Source of the DNA: Schizochytrium sp. TIO01
Lineage: Eukaryota; Sar; Bigyra; Thraustochytrida; Thraustochytriidae
Direction of reading: 5' to 3'
DNA length: 64,000 nt
NCBI GenBank assembly: GCA_004764695.1
Contig: SMSO01000033.1
Coordinates: 2,495,001-2,559,000 of the forward strand
The notes below the pieces were generated by a model. That model had not been told where the DNA came from. It searched no databases and saw nothing but the letters and a program-made list of their open reading frames with translations. The translations under genes and the position numbers were made by a program. Positions 12,763 through 24,236 of this stretch are shown in pieces; position 1 is the stretch's first letter, and each line of letters starts with the position of its first letter.

Positions 12763-13511
12763 CTAGCCAGCCAGCCACACATAAGAACCCGCACTTGTCT
12801 GAAAAAGCCGTGAGAGTTCTCGTGGACACCCGGCCGCGGCCTTTGTGTAAGTAAGCAAGCAGGCGCGGCCATGCGAACCTGCTCGCGACATGCATGGATG
12901 CATGGTAGCTAGCATCTTCGCGCGTGGAGGAGGGCTGAAGCAGACGTTTGGTTGCGTCTCTTCTTCTCTGCGCCGTGAATTTCAAGCTCCGATGGAACTC
13001 ATTCCTTACTTCTTTGTCTTTGTTTATAGTCTCTTCTCTTTCTTTGTGTGTGTCACGTCTTCTTTTTTCATCAATAATTAAAATTTGATTTTAGAATTCT
13101 TCTTATTTCAAGTTTAGTATTTTTTATTTTTTTTAAAATAACATTATTTAATTCAAATTAAATTTGAAAAAAAGAAAGAAATTTCGAAAGAAAAGCGAAA
13201 TGAATGAATGAATAACAACAAGAAGAAGAAGAAGACATGTCAGTGCAGTGAAGAACTTTTGAGGTTTAGTTACTGTGAAGGATCTGCGATGGGCGGCATG
13301 AAATCATCATCCTACTTCGATTGCCATTTCGATGGTCTTTAAAGTCGATGCGCGTTTCGCTTTGATTCTGATAATGAACGAAGAGCCTCGTTCTTCTTCT
13401 TAGAGAGAGAAAGACTAAAGAGAGAGAGAGAGAGTCTTCGCTGCATCTTGGTACACTGTTAGGTTGGAAATTGCATCTCCCAACTCAGAATGTAATTTCA
13501 TAAAATAGGCA

Positions 13512-13551
13512 TTGAATGAATGAATGAATGAATGAATGAATGAATGAATGC
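13512..13551. repeat. (TGAA)n microsatellite
   Basis: About 10 units. Confidence 0.93.
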
Positions 13552-16500
13552 GTGTGTCCGTACCTCCAAAGAAAGAAGAAGAACAAGCGAGTGCTCTTCA
13601 AATGAAACGCGGCACAGATCGTGAAAGTTTGCCTCGAAGCTTCAGTTTCTGGCCCCAGAGGCCATAGGGGATGCTTTGCAGGGAAGAATATGATAATCAA
13701 TTGATATAATGGCAAAGAGGCCATTCGAAAGACTCTTGCAGAGTGCCGGACGCTTCTGCACACGGGTCGTGGTGGTTGATGGTGGGTTGTGGTGGCTGGT
13801 GCGATTCTTATTTTCAAGAGTTGACTTACTTCTCTCTCGCGAAGAGGCACTGCTGACTGAGCAGGAGTAGGTTTCCAAGAACTGCTCCACTGACTTGTAC
13901 TTTGAAGACCTGGTCTCCCTAAGGGGAGGGAGGGAGGGAGGCCAAATTGTGTGACAATGACTGTCTCTGATAGAACTAACTCGAGCGGGAAATGGCTTGG
14001 GATGATGGATGCATTGGGAGAAGAACCAATGCACCGGAATGCCATCCAGAGAGGCGGGCCTCTTCGACGCTGTTTCTATGAAGAAAGAACACTGCCTGCA
14101 AACAAAGACGACAACGCTGGGGTTAATGCGAGGGGCGAGGACAGAGTCCGCCAAACTCAAGATGGGACGCTCGGTAATCGCGTGTCTTAGAGACTAACTT
14201 CGTCGAAGTCGAACCTGAGAAATGATGATGGAGAAAGAGTTTCCAATTCGAAGGACTTGTATCCGTTGTGGTTTGTTTAAGAGAATAGAAATACTCTTTC
14301 TCTCAATATGAACCACTTCCTTGGTAGTTTTCAACTCGGCTATTGCATCTTCGGGTTGAATGGTCTGAGTTAAATGAAGATACATGCCCCCAGACACGAG
14401 GCATATTAAACTTTGAAGTATTGAAAAAGGACAAACGAGCTGTGCCCGAGTTCTTTCATTTCTTGTATATGTAAATATTTACTTAAAAAAAAATTAACAA
14501 AATTATAATTATAAGTTTTACTATAGGTAGATAAATTAAATAGTTTTCTTTCTTTCCTTTCTAAGATCGATGGGGGGGTGCTTCGTACTTGAGGGCTCTC
14601 CCCCTTCTGAATTAAAATATGGGTCATTTTCGAATCATCAGTTAATGCTAGCCGCCTCCCACATGCTGCGTTCAGCCGGTCAAAGAAATCAAATTTAAAC
14701 TAGTTCAGAAAATGCACAAAATACAGAAGATCTAGTAATTTATGTCTTAAGATCTCTCGTTCTCTATGTTTTCCCTGTGCATTTGCTTTTAAATCTGCGG
14801 AGGCCTGGATCATCAGGTTTAATGCTTCTTATCTTCAACAAGACCCATGTTGTATTGCGATATTCTTGAAAGTAAGAGGGATGGGCCCATGCAGAAAAAG
14901 CGAGATTATTAAATTCTATTCCATACGATCATTTCGAGACAAATTATTTCGAAAGATAATACTCCTGTTTCAGACTGCAATGCAACTACCTTGGAGCATG
15001 ATAACCAATTTTTGGTTTTTTGCAAAAGCAGAAATTGAGTAATGAAGCAGAAAATATAATTCTCTCTGCGCAAGTTGCTTGAAACTGGAACTCACTAGTT
15101 GGTGCTTGCCTATTACTGAAACGTAGATAGCTAGATAGCATGTCAATTCCCCTAAAATTATGAAATAGTCTATTCAATTTATCCTCCGTGTGAATACCCA
15201 CCCGAGTATAACCTGAGCCTCCGGACTTGTGAAATTGTATATGCAAAATTTGAAATAACCTAAATACTTAATTCAAAGAAAGAGAGGTATTTGCAAAGAT
15301 CAGATATCCCACAGGACTAACTCCATAGTCCATCAGTAATCTTCACGCACTAGCAATGGAAGCGCCACGCATTGTGCTTTGATAAATTTTGAGAAGATTA
15401 TAAAGGCTCATCATGGACCAATTTGAAAGGGTTCTTGAAAGATCATCACATGATAATCTGGAAAATGTCAACAAGTTAGCAAGCTTCAAGACCCCCACCT
15501 GTGAAACTTCAATTGATACCAGTTATGGCAACCTCAAACCTAATACACAATGCAAACGCATTTCCTGGAAGCGATCGATCAGCCTTAAAGAGGCACGTGT
15601 GGTGTGAATACTGTGCATCGCGTCACAACTGTTTTGTATAATGCCAAATCTACCACACTAACAAAATCTGAACAACGAACCAAATACCTTGTTTGCAGAT
15701 TTTCAAATACTAAGCCATCCATTGCAGACGTTTTGTTGGTATCAAAACTTAATTCAGAGGGTGAACCGATACAATACTCAATATTTAGGCTTAAAAAATT
15801 TAGGGTCTATTGCATCTGGGAAGCGACTCACCAGCACTTGCGGGCGTGTATTTGCGCAGAATAGCTATTGCGTCTAATCTATACACTATCAAGGAGCAAG
15901 TGATATCAAACCAAGTGCAACAAATATAACTCGTTGTGAAACATAAAGATTTCACGGTTCTATCACATTTTGTTTGTAGGAACGTTTTTACACAAAATAA
16001 ACCCAAAGGATACCCCACTTTGAAGGCTCTATCTTAGGGCTCTACCCGTTAATGTTATTAGTATCCAGATACGTCTACAGTAAGAACTTTCTCGTTAAGG
16101 TCAAAAGATATATTTAAAATAGCGAATTTTGGTTTTTCCATGTATTGAAGCCTACCTTCAGATCAAGATTCACGGGAGCAACGGCGAGCAGCAATGATCA
16201 CATCATGTAGTTTCTCGGATGTTTCAAGGGGTCGAATCACTTGGATGCGCAGAGTAGCAGAGTCACTCTCATTATTCAACATATAGTACTATTTAGGGTG
16301 GAGCAATTTGGCCAACTGGTGATCAAAGATCCCATGATATACATGAAAAAAGAAATCTATTTTCGGGAGGAGCACTCGCACCACGGCCACATTTTCAGTG
16401 AGCAAATTACGCTTTGTCAACATTTTGCACATGTTCTATCTTTTGCTTCTATAGATTGTACAGGAATGACTTTGCAAAAGAAAGAAACTAGGAAGAATCA

Positions 16501-17610
16501 AACAAGCAAAAAACAGACGCGCTTTGAGGAGGACATTTGCCGCCATACTTTAATGAGATATAGATTGTTACCTCATGGGAAAGTGAAAACAAGTCACTTA
16601 AAGACTTGGAAAACAATAGAAAGATATTGTTATTATTGATGTGGTGTCTTAGAATTTGCAATTTGAACCCCTCTACCATCAATTCACAGAGTCGCTCTTT
16701 TCAAAATATATGTATATGTAGATACATATTATAGATTCGTTTATTGCCTGGGCCTATTAAATATATGATTGTCTGCTTGCCAATTATTATTATTATTTTA
16801 AATATTACGAGAGCATCTATTTAGGGCTTACAACGGTGCACCAAGTACCCTCGCAGAGTTTTGTCCTCATGAGTCTTCTACTGATGATTCCGGTACCCCA
16901 CATAACGCTGGGAAATGACCATGACTAGCCAGGGTTTCACGTTTAAAAGAAGGCAAGGGGCTTAGTAAATTTTGGCTTTCAGAGTTAGTGTTCTGGAGCC
17001 AACAAAAAATCAAATTTGAGTTGTTGTAGCTAGAATACTAATAAAAGCTTCATCAATTGTATAAACAATTGAGAAAGTTAGATCAACTGGTTTCCTGCTG
17101 AGATCTCCAATCGAAGGAACTAGTTGGCAAGACATTGCTAGAGTTCTTGGCGTCCCATTATGAAACCCCAGTAGACATAGGGTTTACAATAGGGCAAGAA
17201 TAGACAGCCAGGTTTATGTGGCTGCCGGAACCAAGAACTAAAAGCGTGAATACACATAACCTACTTCCAAACATGGTGTAGCTTGAATCGACGGTTGTAG
17301 AAGTTGAATCAACCCATCGATTATCTCTAAAACCTTTCAGGCATGTCTTAATCTCCTTGATTACTACATGAATCCATCTATTCTGGAATTCATTCTCCAG
17401 GACAGTTGTTCGCTAACACTTAAATTAACCTTCTTAAAGCCTTCATCAAGCTTCTTGCCTTCATCTTTACAGTCAACCTCAAGCTAATCAGAATCACCTT
17501 TCAGCATTTCCTCAGTCATTCATTAAGACGTTACTATGCTAATTTATTCCTCGTGTAAGTTCACTTATGGTTCTTGACATTCTCGGATTCACAACCATGC
17601 ATCTGGTTGT

Positions 17611-17895
17611 CTAGTTCTTATCCTGATTAGGTCCATATCCTCTGAGAGAATACAATTGGATGTCAGGAGCTCTAGCGATGTTGTGTTCACATGTGTATTC
17701 AATTGTAGATTTAAGCTCATCAAAAGTAGTACTAAATCTATCCATGCGTTTTTCGCGAAATGTAGCGCTGCAATTCTCTACGATATAGCAGAAAGTAGAC
17801 GGAAGAGGACTAAAGCGACGTAGCAATACTTTATGATCTTGTAAGAGTCTCACCATTCTTCGAGCGAAGGGTGATTTTATTCTCGCAGCGGCCAT
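17611..17895 (-). CDS. Hypothetical small ORF, 94 residues
   Basis: The only frame in the 14-21 kb stretch with a plausible start: ATGGCCGCTGCG with a basic N-terminal stretch (AAARIKSPFARRMVRLL) and no low complexity. I recognise no domain. It is a single short open frame in stop-rich surroundings and could be a chance ORF, the first exon of a larger gene, or a relic of something once coding. No neighbour helps. I keep it as a weak candidate. Confidence 0.2.
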   Translation of the reverse strand: MAAARIKSPFARRMVRLLQDHKVLLRRFSPLPSTFCYIVENCSATFREKRMDRFSTTFDELKSTIEYTCEHNIARAPDIQLYSLRGYGPNQDKN

Positions 17896-20800
17896 GACAA
17901 TTATTTCGCATGCATAAATTTCTTATTTCAAATCGCCTAATTTATACCATCAGACGTTAAATGCCGAGCCATTAGAAGACTACAAAATGAAAAAATACGG
18001 TCATCAGTGTAATTGGACAGTGGCTGATATTAAAAGTGCTTCAGCTTTTCTATCTTTGTACCAATCTTGTTGAATCGTGTTGGCAGCCTTGCTTCCTCCA
18101 TAGGAAAGACACGGTCTATAAAGCGCAAAGTTAGAAAGTTTGTTTCGGTTCTGTAGAGTTCGCTCCTCCGCCCTGAGCTAAATTCATGAAGAGCATGCGG
18201 AGAATATTAAAAAACTTGCTTATGCCAGTATCTATGCTGGTGATGCTTATATACCTCTTTGGTACGACCCCGTATTCGAAAGTTTCAGCAAAAGTAGAGC
18301 AATAAGAAGTTTGGATCCGTATAGTGCATTCCTCTGACTTAGAAGATGGGAATGGTGGTATCTTTTGGTATATTTAACACTTCCAAAACCTCCCTCCGTT
18401 CTGATTATAGTAAAAGATACCGTTGAAGTAAACCAACATGCAATATTGTAAAGAGTAGTCTAGTGACGATTTGAGGGGGAGGGGGAGGTGCAAGGCTTGC
18501 GTTTTAAAGTTTGATACCTTTGCACAGCTAATTTAGTACATGGAGGTTTGCAAAGTTCAGGCGCAAAGAACGGACTCGGAGAAACCTCTTTCAGTCCCAT
18601 CTTGGGACCGATAAAATGACAATGTCAAAGTGACCCTAGTCATGCTCTTCCCTACAATTTCCCATGATAAAAGACATCTAAAGTGCGCAAAAGACATCAA
18701 AAGGTAGTATCTAGCGACTTTGTCAGATGCGCGAAAGTGGCAAGTTGTTGATGCCCGTCAGCCATCAAGGCTTAATCTGATGGGCACTCAGAGTCTGATA
18801 TGGTATGATGCCTCGTTCTTTCGTCTTTTACTTTCTGAATAGTCATGCTTGACTTTTGTTGATCACAAAGCTTATTTGCGCCGTTCCAAGATTTTTGTTT
18901 TGTTTTTGAAAAAGGGTATGTTATGACTTAATTCTTTTTTAGTAAAGCTGCTACGTTTTCCAGACTTCACAGGCAATTCAATTCAAAGTGGTACAGAACT
19001 ATTTGTTTGTCCCTCTTGAAGGCTAGAGTGTTGTAATGATCATATAGGAATTGCCCCAGGACAAATATTTCAAAGATAACTTAGCCGCATGAGCCATTTG
19101 CACGACATTGCAGTGATAATCATTTGACGGAGTGCCAAGGTTCGATTGTGCCCTGTTTGCGAGGTGACGGGTTTTAAATAAAAGAAACGAAGCCGATTAA
19201 GATCTCAAACTTTGCGTTTCTGTACTACTTAGTAAAAGGTAGTAGGTAATAGAAATATTTTATATGTGCCACTTCATCGGGGAAATAGAGAATAAGGAAA
19301 AGAAAATACACTCTCTAGGACTGAAGCTTTGGTGAAGAACCGAATTGTTTTCTTCCTTTTAAAGTCTGCCATTGATCCCGAGAAAATAATTCGAGCTGCA
19401 CTCCCAGTCACAGAATAACAAGAACAAAAACAAGAACAAAACACAACAGTGGCCTGGTTCGTCGATTTGCAGCACAATTCTTCGGAGTCTCATGATACAG
19501 CGATGAAAATCATCAGCATGGGTACCTCCCATTTTGTACAGGTTACCAGGCCTAAAAATTCAACTGTACATCACACAGGCAATTTTTTATTCTTATGGCC
19601 TATTAATTATTCTTTTCGCACACCCTACAGAAGCTTATTCTTCGCTGAAGATCTGAGTCTCTTGACGTTCTCATTCTCGAGATCTCGGACTTAGTGATAT
19701 AATCCCCGTCACTTGATACCTCGTGCCAGCAATGCACGCTATCAATATCACAATCGATATTCTCCAAAACTCTTTGGTTCACTAACACCAAAGTATTAAG
19801 CTGATTATTCACAAGTCGCACTTTTCAAAGTGACTCACCATCTGCAACAGCACCTGCAACACGTGAGGTCTTTGAGCTAGCTAGTCCAGGTGCTGCTCAC
19901 GTGTCTCTACCAAATAAAACCCAACACACACATGCAAACAAAGACCATCTCAAGAGCGAATCTTTTGCTAGCAAATCATCCGTCTGCAACTCGAAGCTCT
20001 CCGCGCATAATAAATCATCGATCTCGCTCTGAATGCGCGCCAAAATCCCAAGCTATGTCTGACACTAATAAGGCCAAACAAAAAAGCTTTCAGCATGAAA
20101 TCCCAGGACATCTCCAGCCCTCGCTTGCAATCTCAGCAAGGCGTCGAGGGCGTCGCGTGATGCAGTGCAATCGAATCTCAATTCCCCAACGCATGCACTT
20201 CAACAACTACTCCATTCTCGCAGATCGCTCGAGCTTTATCCACCAGGCCTACATATCCGCAATCAATTCCTTCTAATGAAGACGCGCTCGGGGATTCGGA
20301 GTGTTTTCGGGTTCTCGCTGTGCCCAGTCACTCCTCATCGAGTGCCGTCGGGGAAACGAGCGCCCCTAAGTTTCGCCGACGCTCTTGGATCTGGATATTG
20401 AGGGGAAGCGTGAATTTTGCCGTCTCAACTAATGATCTCTAACTAATCGCTCGTTTTTCTTACAAGGAGAGGCGGCTTTTTGGTTGGTCTTTGAAGGCTG
20501 TTTTTGTGGTGCGCTAAGAATTGGAATCCGCGGCGCCCGAAGAAAGACCGTCGCCGCCGCGCTGCCAGGCGTGGAGAAGCTCGGGCCGGCTCGGCTCGGG
20601 GAGGGAGCGGCGTCGGGCGGCGCGGAGAGCACACTCACTCCGGCCGGCGGGTCTTCGTCCGCTCCTGGCCACGGCAGGACTGACGTCGAGGTATCTTGGA
20701 ATTCACGCTCATTCTATCTTATTTATTTTGGTTTTGGTTTTAGTTTTAGTTTTCGTTTTCTTTGTTTCTTTAGAAAAAAGAAAAAAAAAAGAGGATTGAA

Positions 20801-21726
20801 AGAGTTTCTAAAGTTTTGTAGTTTTGCTTTCCATCCGCAATTTCATGTCTTCGAATGAAGCGATCATTCGATGATGCCGGTCATTGCTGCTCTCGACAGC
20901 GGAAATGGAGGTCTCTGGGCGGCGAGGACCTAGACACGTCCACCGGAGCAGCGAAAGGAGGAGGGAGTTTGGTTTCTGCTTTCAGTTGGTTTCCTTTTCA
21001 ACGCGTCATGAAGTCTTGAAATAAATAAAAATCAATCTTCCGCTAACGGGCTCAAACAATGAGCAAAAAACAAACTCGGGACACTCGGTGCCATCGCGCC
21101 CTCTCAAAAACGCAAAGTGAGGGGATTCATACACAGCGAAATTCACATGCACAGTACAGCGTATGTGCAGTTTAGTCGTATAACCCACTTACAGAAATAA
21201 ACTAAAGGGGGTAAGTATGCTTGGTATCATTTCATACAGGTTTAACAAGCCCCGCAGGCGCGAGGGAAAAAGGAATGGCGACGACTAAGGCTCCTGCTTA
21301 AAATAGGTAATACTTACTAAGAATGAGCGTTTATTTTGATAGGGACATTATGAGCGAACGTTTGTTTTTAATGGAGGAAAGAAAAGAAGGGTTTTAAAAA
21401 TCAATGGGGTGTTAGGGGCACATAGGGGGAACTGGTAGGGTCGCGAGAGTAGAAAATGGGTTTCTTTTTTTCTTCCTTTTAATTGAAGGTGATGATGATG
21501 ATGATGATGATTCTTCGTCGATAAATCGTCTGATGCCGAGTGAGTCGCAGACCCCGAACGCGAAGGACCTTGAGAGCAAGACTTTGGTGGCAGAGGAGCC
21601 CAGGGTATCGCAACGAGACGTGGAGTTAGCCAGCTAGCCCACCTTGGATTTAAGCGACCAGCCAGTCAGGCAACCAGTCGTAAGCACGCGATCGATTGAC
21701 CTCACGTCTTGCACTTGAAGATAAAG

Positions 21727-23448
21727 ATGTCGAGACCTGCTCCGCCCAAGGCCTGGGAGACCGATGCTTGGCAAAAGCTTTCTGCTAGCGCCTCGAAGCT
21801 GAAGAACTCTTCCCCTGATGATGAATTGCACCTGAGACAGCTCATCAAGGATGAGGACCGTTGTGCTTCCCTTCGAGCCAATTTCGATGGTATCGCCATG
21901 GATTACTCCAGACAGAAGCTCACCAAATCTACTCTTCAGGAGCTCCTCGACCTCGCCGAAACGACAAACCTCAAGGTTAGCATGACTGCTATGGCCTCCG
22001 GAAAGGCTATTAACACCACAGAAAACCGCGCTGTACTCCACATGGCTCTTCGCGCACCCAAGGGCGAGAAGATTCTCGTTGGTGACACCGATGTGGTTCC
22101 CGAGGTGCACGAAGTTCTTGAGCGCATTTACAACTTCTCTGACCGCGTTCGTAGTGGAGAACACGCTGGAGCCACAGGCAAAACACTTGACACTGTCATT
22201 TCAGTTGGAATCGGTGGCAGCTACTTGGGCCCGGAGTTTGTCTTTGAAGCTCTTCGCACAGACGAGACTGCTGCAGCTGCTGCTGAAGGTCGCAAGCTTA
22301 AGTTCCTGGCCAACGTGGACCCCGTGGATGTCACTCGGGCCCTTGAGGGAGCTGACCCTGAGCGAACTCTTGTGGTTGTTGTCTCGAAGACTTTTACGAC
22401 CGCCGAGACCATGCTCAACGCTCGCACTCTGCGCAGGTGGCTCGAGAAGGCCGCAGACAAGCTTGGTGCCGACCGTGGTGAGATGATTGCCAAGCACATG
22501 ATCGCTGTTTCTGCAGCAGTCCCCAAGGCCAAAGAGTTTGGTATTGCTGAGGAGAACGTCTTTGGTTTCTGGGACTGGGTTGGTGGAAGGTATTCCGTCT
22601 GCTCAGCAGTTGGAGTCATGCCCCTCGCCCTCCAGTACGGCCACGAGGTCGTGCAGGACTTCCTCGCCGGAGCTTGGTCTATGGACGAGCACTTCCTCAG
22701 CGCCGACTTTGACCAGAACCTTCCTGTTCTCGTGGGTCTTATTGGCGTATGGAATGCAAGCTTCCTTGAGTACAATGTTCAGGCACTTCTGCCGTACTCC
22801 CAGGCGCTGCTCAGATTCCCTGCTCACATCCAACAGGTCAGCATGGAATCCAACGGCAAGAGGGTTACCCTCGATGGCACCTACCTGCCGATGGACGCAG
22901 GTGAGATCGTTCTTGGAGAGCCCGGCACCAACGGCCAGCACAGTTTCTATCAGCTCATTCACCAAGGAAGGGTTATGGCGTGCGACTTCATCGGATCTAT
23001 CAAGTCACAGCAACCTATTGATGACACTGCGGATGATGAACCTGTGAGCAACCACGATGAGCTTATGGCTAACTTCTTCGCACAGCCGGATGCACTTGCA
23101 TGCGGTAAGACGATTGATGAGCTCAAGGCAGAGGGCGTGCCGGAGGAGCTCTTGACGCACAAGGAGTTCCCCGGTAACCGTCCGTCTACACAGCTGTTGT
23201 TCCCGTGCTTTGATGCCAAGCGCGTGGGTCAACTTCTGGCTTTGTATGAACACTCGATTGCGGTCAAGGGATTCATCTGGGGAGTCAACTCCTTCGACCA
23301 GTGGGGAGTTGAACTTGGTAAGGTGCTCGCAAAGCAGGTTCGCGGTGCGCTCCAGGAGGCACGCTCCAGCAAGAAGGAGGTCGCAAGCGGCAAGTTTAAC
23401 CCAGCCACCACTGCACTCCTTAATGCTTACATTAGCGGCAGCCAGTAA
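21727..23448 (+). CDS. GPI: Glucose-6-phosphate isomerase
   Basis: Interconverts glucose-6-phosphate and fructose-6-phosphate in glycolysis/gluconeogenesis. The 573-residue protein is a normal full length for the eukaryotic enzyme. Seen: the phosphosugar-binding stretch [12 protein letters not shown] (about residues 160-171), a SKTFTTAET loop (220-228), the PGI signature [15 protein letters not shown] (282-296), and catalytic positions E374 (in MESNGK), H405 (in [12 protein letters not shown]) and K532 (in QWGVELGK). Spacings of 31 and 127 residues match the family. The frame stays open upstream to a TTG at 21709, but the first ATG is at 21727 ([10 protein letters not shown]) and I take that. 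No signal or transit peptide is apparent, so it is probably cytosolic. It is uninterrupted and converges on the UTP7 gene 0.8 kb downstream. The identity is near certain. Confidence 0.98.
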   Translation: MSRPAPPKAWETDAWQKLSASASKLKNSSPDDELHLRQLIKDEDRCASLRANFDGIAMDYSRQKLTKSTLQELLDLAETTNLKVSMTAMASGKAINTTENRAVLHMALRAPKGEKILVGDTDVVPEVHEVLERIYNFSDRVRSGEHAGATGKTLDTVISVGIGGSYLGPEFVFEALRTDETAAAAAEGRKLKFLANVDPVDVTRALEGADPERTLVVVVSKTFTTAETMLNARTLRRWLEKAADKLGADRGEMIAKHMIAVSAAVPKAKEFGIAEENVFGFWDWVGGRYSVCSAVGVMPLALQYGHEVVQDFLAGAWSMDEHFLSADFDQNLPVLVGLIGVWNASFLEYNVQALLPYSQALLRFPAHIQQVSMESNGKRVTLDGTYLPMDAGEIVLGEPGTNGQHSFYQLIHQGRVMACDFIGSIKSQQPIDDTADDEPVSNHDELMANFFAQPDALACGKTIDELKAEGVPEELLTHKEFPGNRPSTQLLFPCFDAKRVGQLLALYEHSIAVKGFIWGVNSFDQWGVELGKVLAKQVRGALQEARSSKKEVASGKFNPATTALLNAYISGSQ

Positions 23449-24236
23449 AAATACATAGTGTAAGATCTGCAAGCAACTAAACAAAAGAATGGAAAGAGAG
23501 GTTTTGGGTCCTATCTTGCTCGCTGAGAAAACCTCTGTTTCCTTTCTTTTACAACCCCTTTTTTTAAAATACACCATTACTTCATATCGTCTAAGCAGAG
23601 CGACTAAGCAAGTTCCGCTCGCTTATCATGCACATTCACGAATTCTGTTTGGCCTTTTGATGGAAGCAAAGATTGTCCAAGCGTTTTTTTAATTTAAAAG
23701 AAAAACACATTTTTTTTTCTTTTTCTTCATTAGACAATGCACTTTAAAAAGGAATTACACAGAAGCTTGCCTAGGCTTAATAATGGTTTCTGAATATCTT
23801 GAGCCATCACTTGTTCTAAAACTCTCAAATTTAAATGCATATTTAATCCATTTTACTCTCTGAGTAGAGTCGTTGCGCATTGAGACGGTTCGAATAAAAC
23901 CGTACCAACTCCTTCTTACATTAGTTTTCTAACAGAAAATGCCTCTCAAAGATCCAGCACGCCAATCAAAAGAGGATCCAGCGGTAATAGATCAATGTCG
24001 GGCTATTTGGGGTCATGTTGTTTTAAAATCATTGGTTATTAGTTTATGGGTATGGGAGTTTTTTCTTTTCTTTTTTCTTTATAAGAGAACAAAAAGCCTG
24101 AGCATCGTAGTAAGCTTTGCCTTCTAACCAAGTAAACAAGGATACTTCTCGACGATGCAAGAGGCAACAACGCATAAGACAACGAACGCGTGAGAGGAAA
24201 GGCAGGATTTAGACTAGACTTCACCTAACCTCAATC
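23449..24236. other. Convergent intergenic region between GPI and UTP7
   Basis: Holds the 3' ends of two convergent genes. It is AT-rich with T-runs near 23710-23725 and 24059-24080 and no coding frame of note. A short inverted repeat around ACGGTT...AACCGT at about 23887-23905 could form a hairpin. Nothing else is recognised. Confidence 0.5.

Larger units (their letters stand above)
7900..13080. other. Gene-free moderate-GC stretch with many short frames
   Basis: Moderate GC with overlapping short open frames on both strands and frequent CTTGAAG/CAAGC words. It also has tandem repeats at 10216-10262, 10781-10839, 11231-11295 and 12562-12765. It might include eroded coding sequence or non-coding transcripts, but nothing recognisable is present. 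The largest candidates (ATG 11938 to 12356; the frame over 12209-12766) have no domain and the second runs through a minisatellite. Confidence 0.35.
13080..21700. other. Gene-free stretch up to GPI
   Basis: An AT tract (13080-13170) and TGAA/GA repeats (13425-13550) are followed by even, AT-leaning, stop-rich sequence (about 14.2-20.4 kb) with almost no microsatellites. A GC-rich island (about 20520-20690) and GPI 5' flank follow. No long terminal repeats or terminal inverted repeats were found by eye. Confidence 0.4.

Noticed and set aside
12209-12766. 185-residue frame as a repeat protein gene
   Set aside because: Its second half is the translated minisatellite and the first half has no domain or good start context.
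13485-14045. 186-residue minus-strand frame
   Set aside because: Ends in a TGAA repeat translation (SFIHSFIH), overlaps another long frame on the same strand and shows no domain.
22221-22775. Long antisense frames over GPI
   Set aside because: Shadow frames caused by the GC-rich third positions of the GPI coding strand.
23880-23910. tRNA-like T-arm (GGTTCGAAT)
   Set aside because: No matching A box, acceptor stem or anticodon arm upstream; only a local hairpin.
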